In this document: positions 63,291 to 64,000 of the stretch, piece by piece
How the letters are laid out: each line of letters opens with the position of its first letter
Position numbering within the stretch: the stretch's first letter is position 1
Assembly: GCA_002335605.1 (NCBI GenBank)
Contig: BEDY01000009.1
Coordinates: forward strand, 496,001 to 560,000
Reading direction: 5' to 3'
Length of the DNA stretch: 64,000 bases
Origin: Prillingera fragicola
Taxonomy: Eukaryota > Basidiomycota > Tremellomycetes > Trichosporonales > Trichosporonaceae
Notes under the pieces: model-generated
The model's input: the letters and a program-made list of their open reading frames with translations, nothing else
What the model was told of the DNA's origin: nothing
The model's database searches: none
Position numbers and translations under genes: made by a program

Positions 63291-64000
63291 TGTCCTTTGG
63301 TCCCGTTACTGTACCAAAGTACAGTGCCAATGCGGTCCATTCTTGACGGGGTTTGCGGTAACTGATGCATGGTAACAGGTTACAGCAGCAACCCAAACAG
63401 TCCATAGCGTACCGTCGAACCAATACATCGGTAAGTCAAAAGGTGTGACAGGGCCCGGGATGGTGACAAGGAAGACAAAGAGGGGTGATGATCGTCAGGG
63501 CCTACGGTGTTGTTGTTGAAATTCACTAACATCCTCTTCAGTTTGACTAGCTGTCTTTGCCTTTTCAGCTGCACATCTTGTACATAGCCTTCTCTTTCTC
63601 TACATCCACTCTGCCCACACACTCGTTTGTACCAACTTTTGGGTCGTTGGCCCCCAGTTGATTCTACCCTTGTCGTCGGTGCCACCACCACACTAGGCCC
63701 CGTGGCCACCACGCGATTCGAGTCCCCACGCGACGGCCACGCTGTTCTCGCGCGCAGTCATCTCCACCTTCCTCCACCACACGTCCATCCCAGACTTTTG
63801 GACAACAAAGTCATGTTTGTGAGTCGTCTGTTGCTGCTGGCGAGCACGGGACAATGCATGGCATCCAAGTAGACAGTGCCACCTTGGCCCCCGGTGGAGT
63901 GCCCGGCCTTGCCAAGCGCCACAAAGGGGCCAGGTGTCCCTCAAAGAGGAAAAAGCCGGCGACAAGGGCTGGCCCCAGAGCAGCTGGCCAGTCGCCATCT

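Larger units (their letters stand above)
54941..64000. other. Nine-kilobase gene-poor region
   Basis: No gene in this stretch has a recognisable domain or a consistent exon chain. Open frames are short and overlap on all strands. Isolated coding-like fragments occur (minus strand 55,564-56,402 and 58,843-59,034; both strands near 57.6 kb). I saw no terminal repeats, target-site duplications or transposase motifs, so I cannot call a transposon. No telomere repeat. It could be old transposon debris, a pericentromeric or subtelomeric block, or a stretch with non-coding RNAs. Confidence 0.45.

Noticed and set aside
1..64000. CRISPR arrays, prophage, bacterial operons, toxin or virus genes
   Set aside because: The DNA is eukaryotic with spliceosomal introns; no regular spacer-repeat arrays, viral hallmark motifs or transposase domains were seen.

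Overview
The window is nuclear DNA of a basidiomycete fungus, most probably a tremellomycete yeast (Trichosporonales or Cryptococcus relatives). The reasons are GC-rich coding DNA with C/G-ending codons, one to six short GT-AG introns per gene (mostly 42-60 nt, some 34-38 nt), and familiar single-copy fungal genes on both strands: APC11, IPO13-type karyopherin, JIP5, LCP5/neuroguidin, UGO1, APA2, BUD31, NRG1, RPAP3, MSS4, RAD53, RKM4-type SET, SEC18 and SET5. The ORFs fit the standard genetic code. Nothing bacterial (operon, CRISPR array, phage) is present.

Layout. 0-24.7 kb is a dense housekeeping block: end of a possible Sfi1-like gene, APC11 (-), a MED20-like gene (+), an importin-13 gene (-), a stand-alone DAO-family flavoenzyme (+), an unrecognised 314-aa gene (-), a double-HMG-box protein (-), JIP5 (+), LCP5 (-), UGO1-like (+), APA2-like (+), BUD31 (-) and an unrecognised 483-aa disordered protein (+). 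24.7-30.9 kb is gene-poor: an intron-containing tRNA-Val, a patchwork of short coding-like pieces at 26.1-28.0 kb, and the long leader of the NRG1-like gene. 30.9-54.9 kb is a second dense block: NRG1-like (+), RPAP3-like (-), a second intron-containing tRNA, MSS4 (+), a BSD-domain protein (-), RAD53/Cds1 (+), an RKM4/SETD6-like gene with an apparent frameshift (+), SEC18 (-), SET5-like (+) and a secreted lipase (+). 54.9-64 kb holds no gene I can support; it has some coding-like debris and, at its right end, what may be the 5' leader of a gene beyond the window.

The genes do not form one pathway. Themes are cell-cycle and checkpoint control (APC11, RAD53), ribosome biogenesis (JIP5, LCP5), transcription and chromatin (MED20-like, HMG-box, NRG1, SET5, RKM4-like, BUD31 splicing), and membrane traffic or signalling (SEC18, MSS4, UGO1, importin). 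Several divergent gene pairs share short promoters carrying CACGTG E-boxes. Exon joins were deduced by hand from GT/AG sites, reading phase and family similarity; each multi-exon model was checked for phase consistency, but none has transcript support here.
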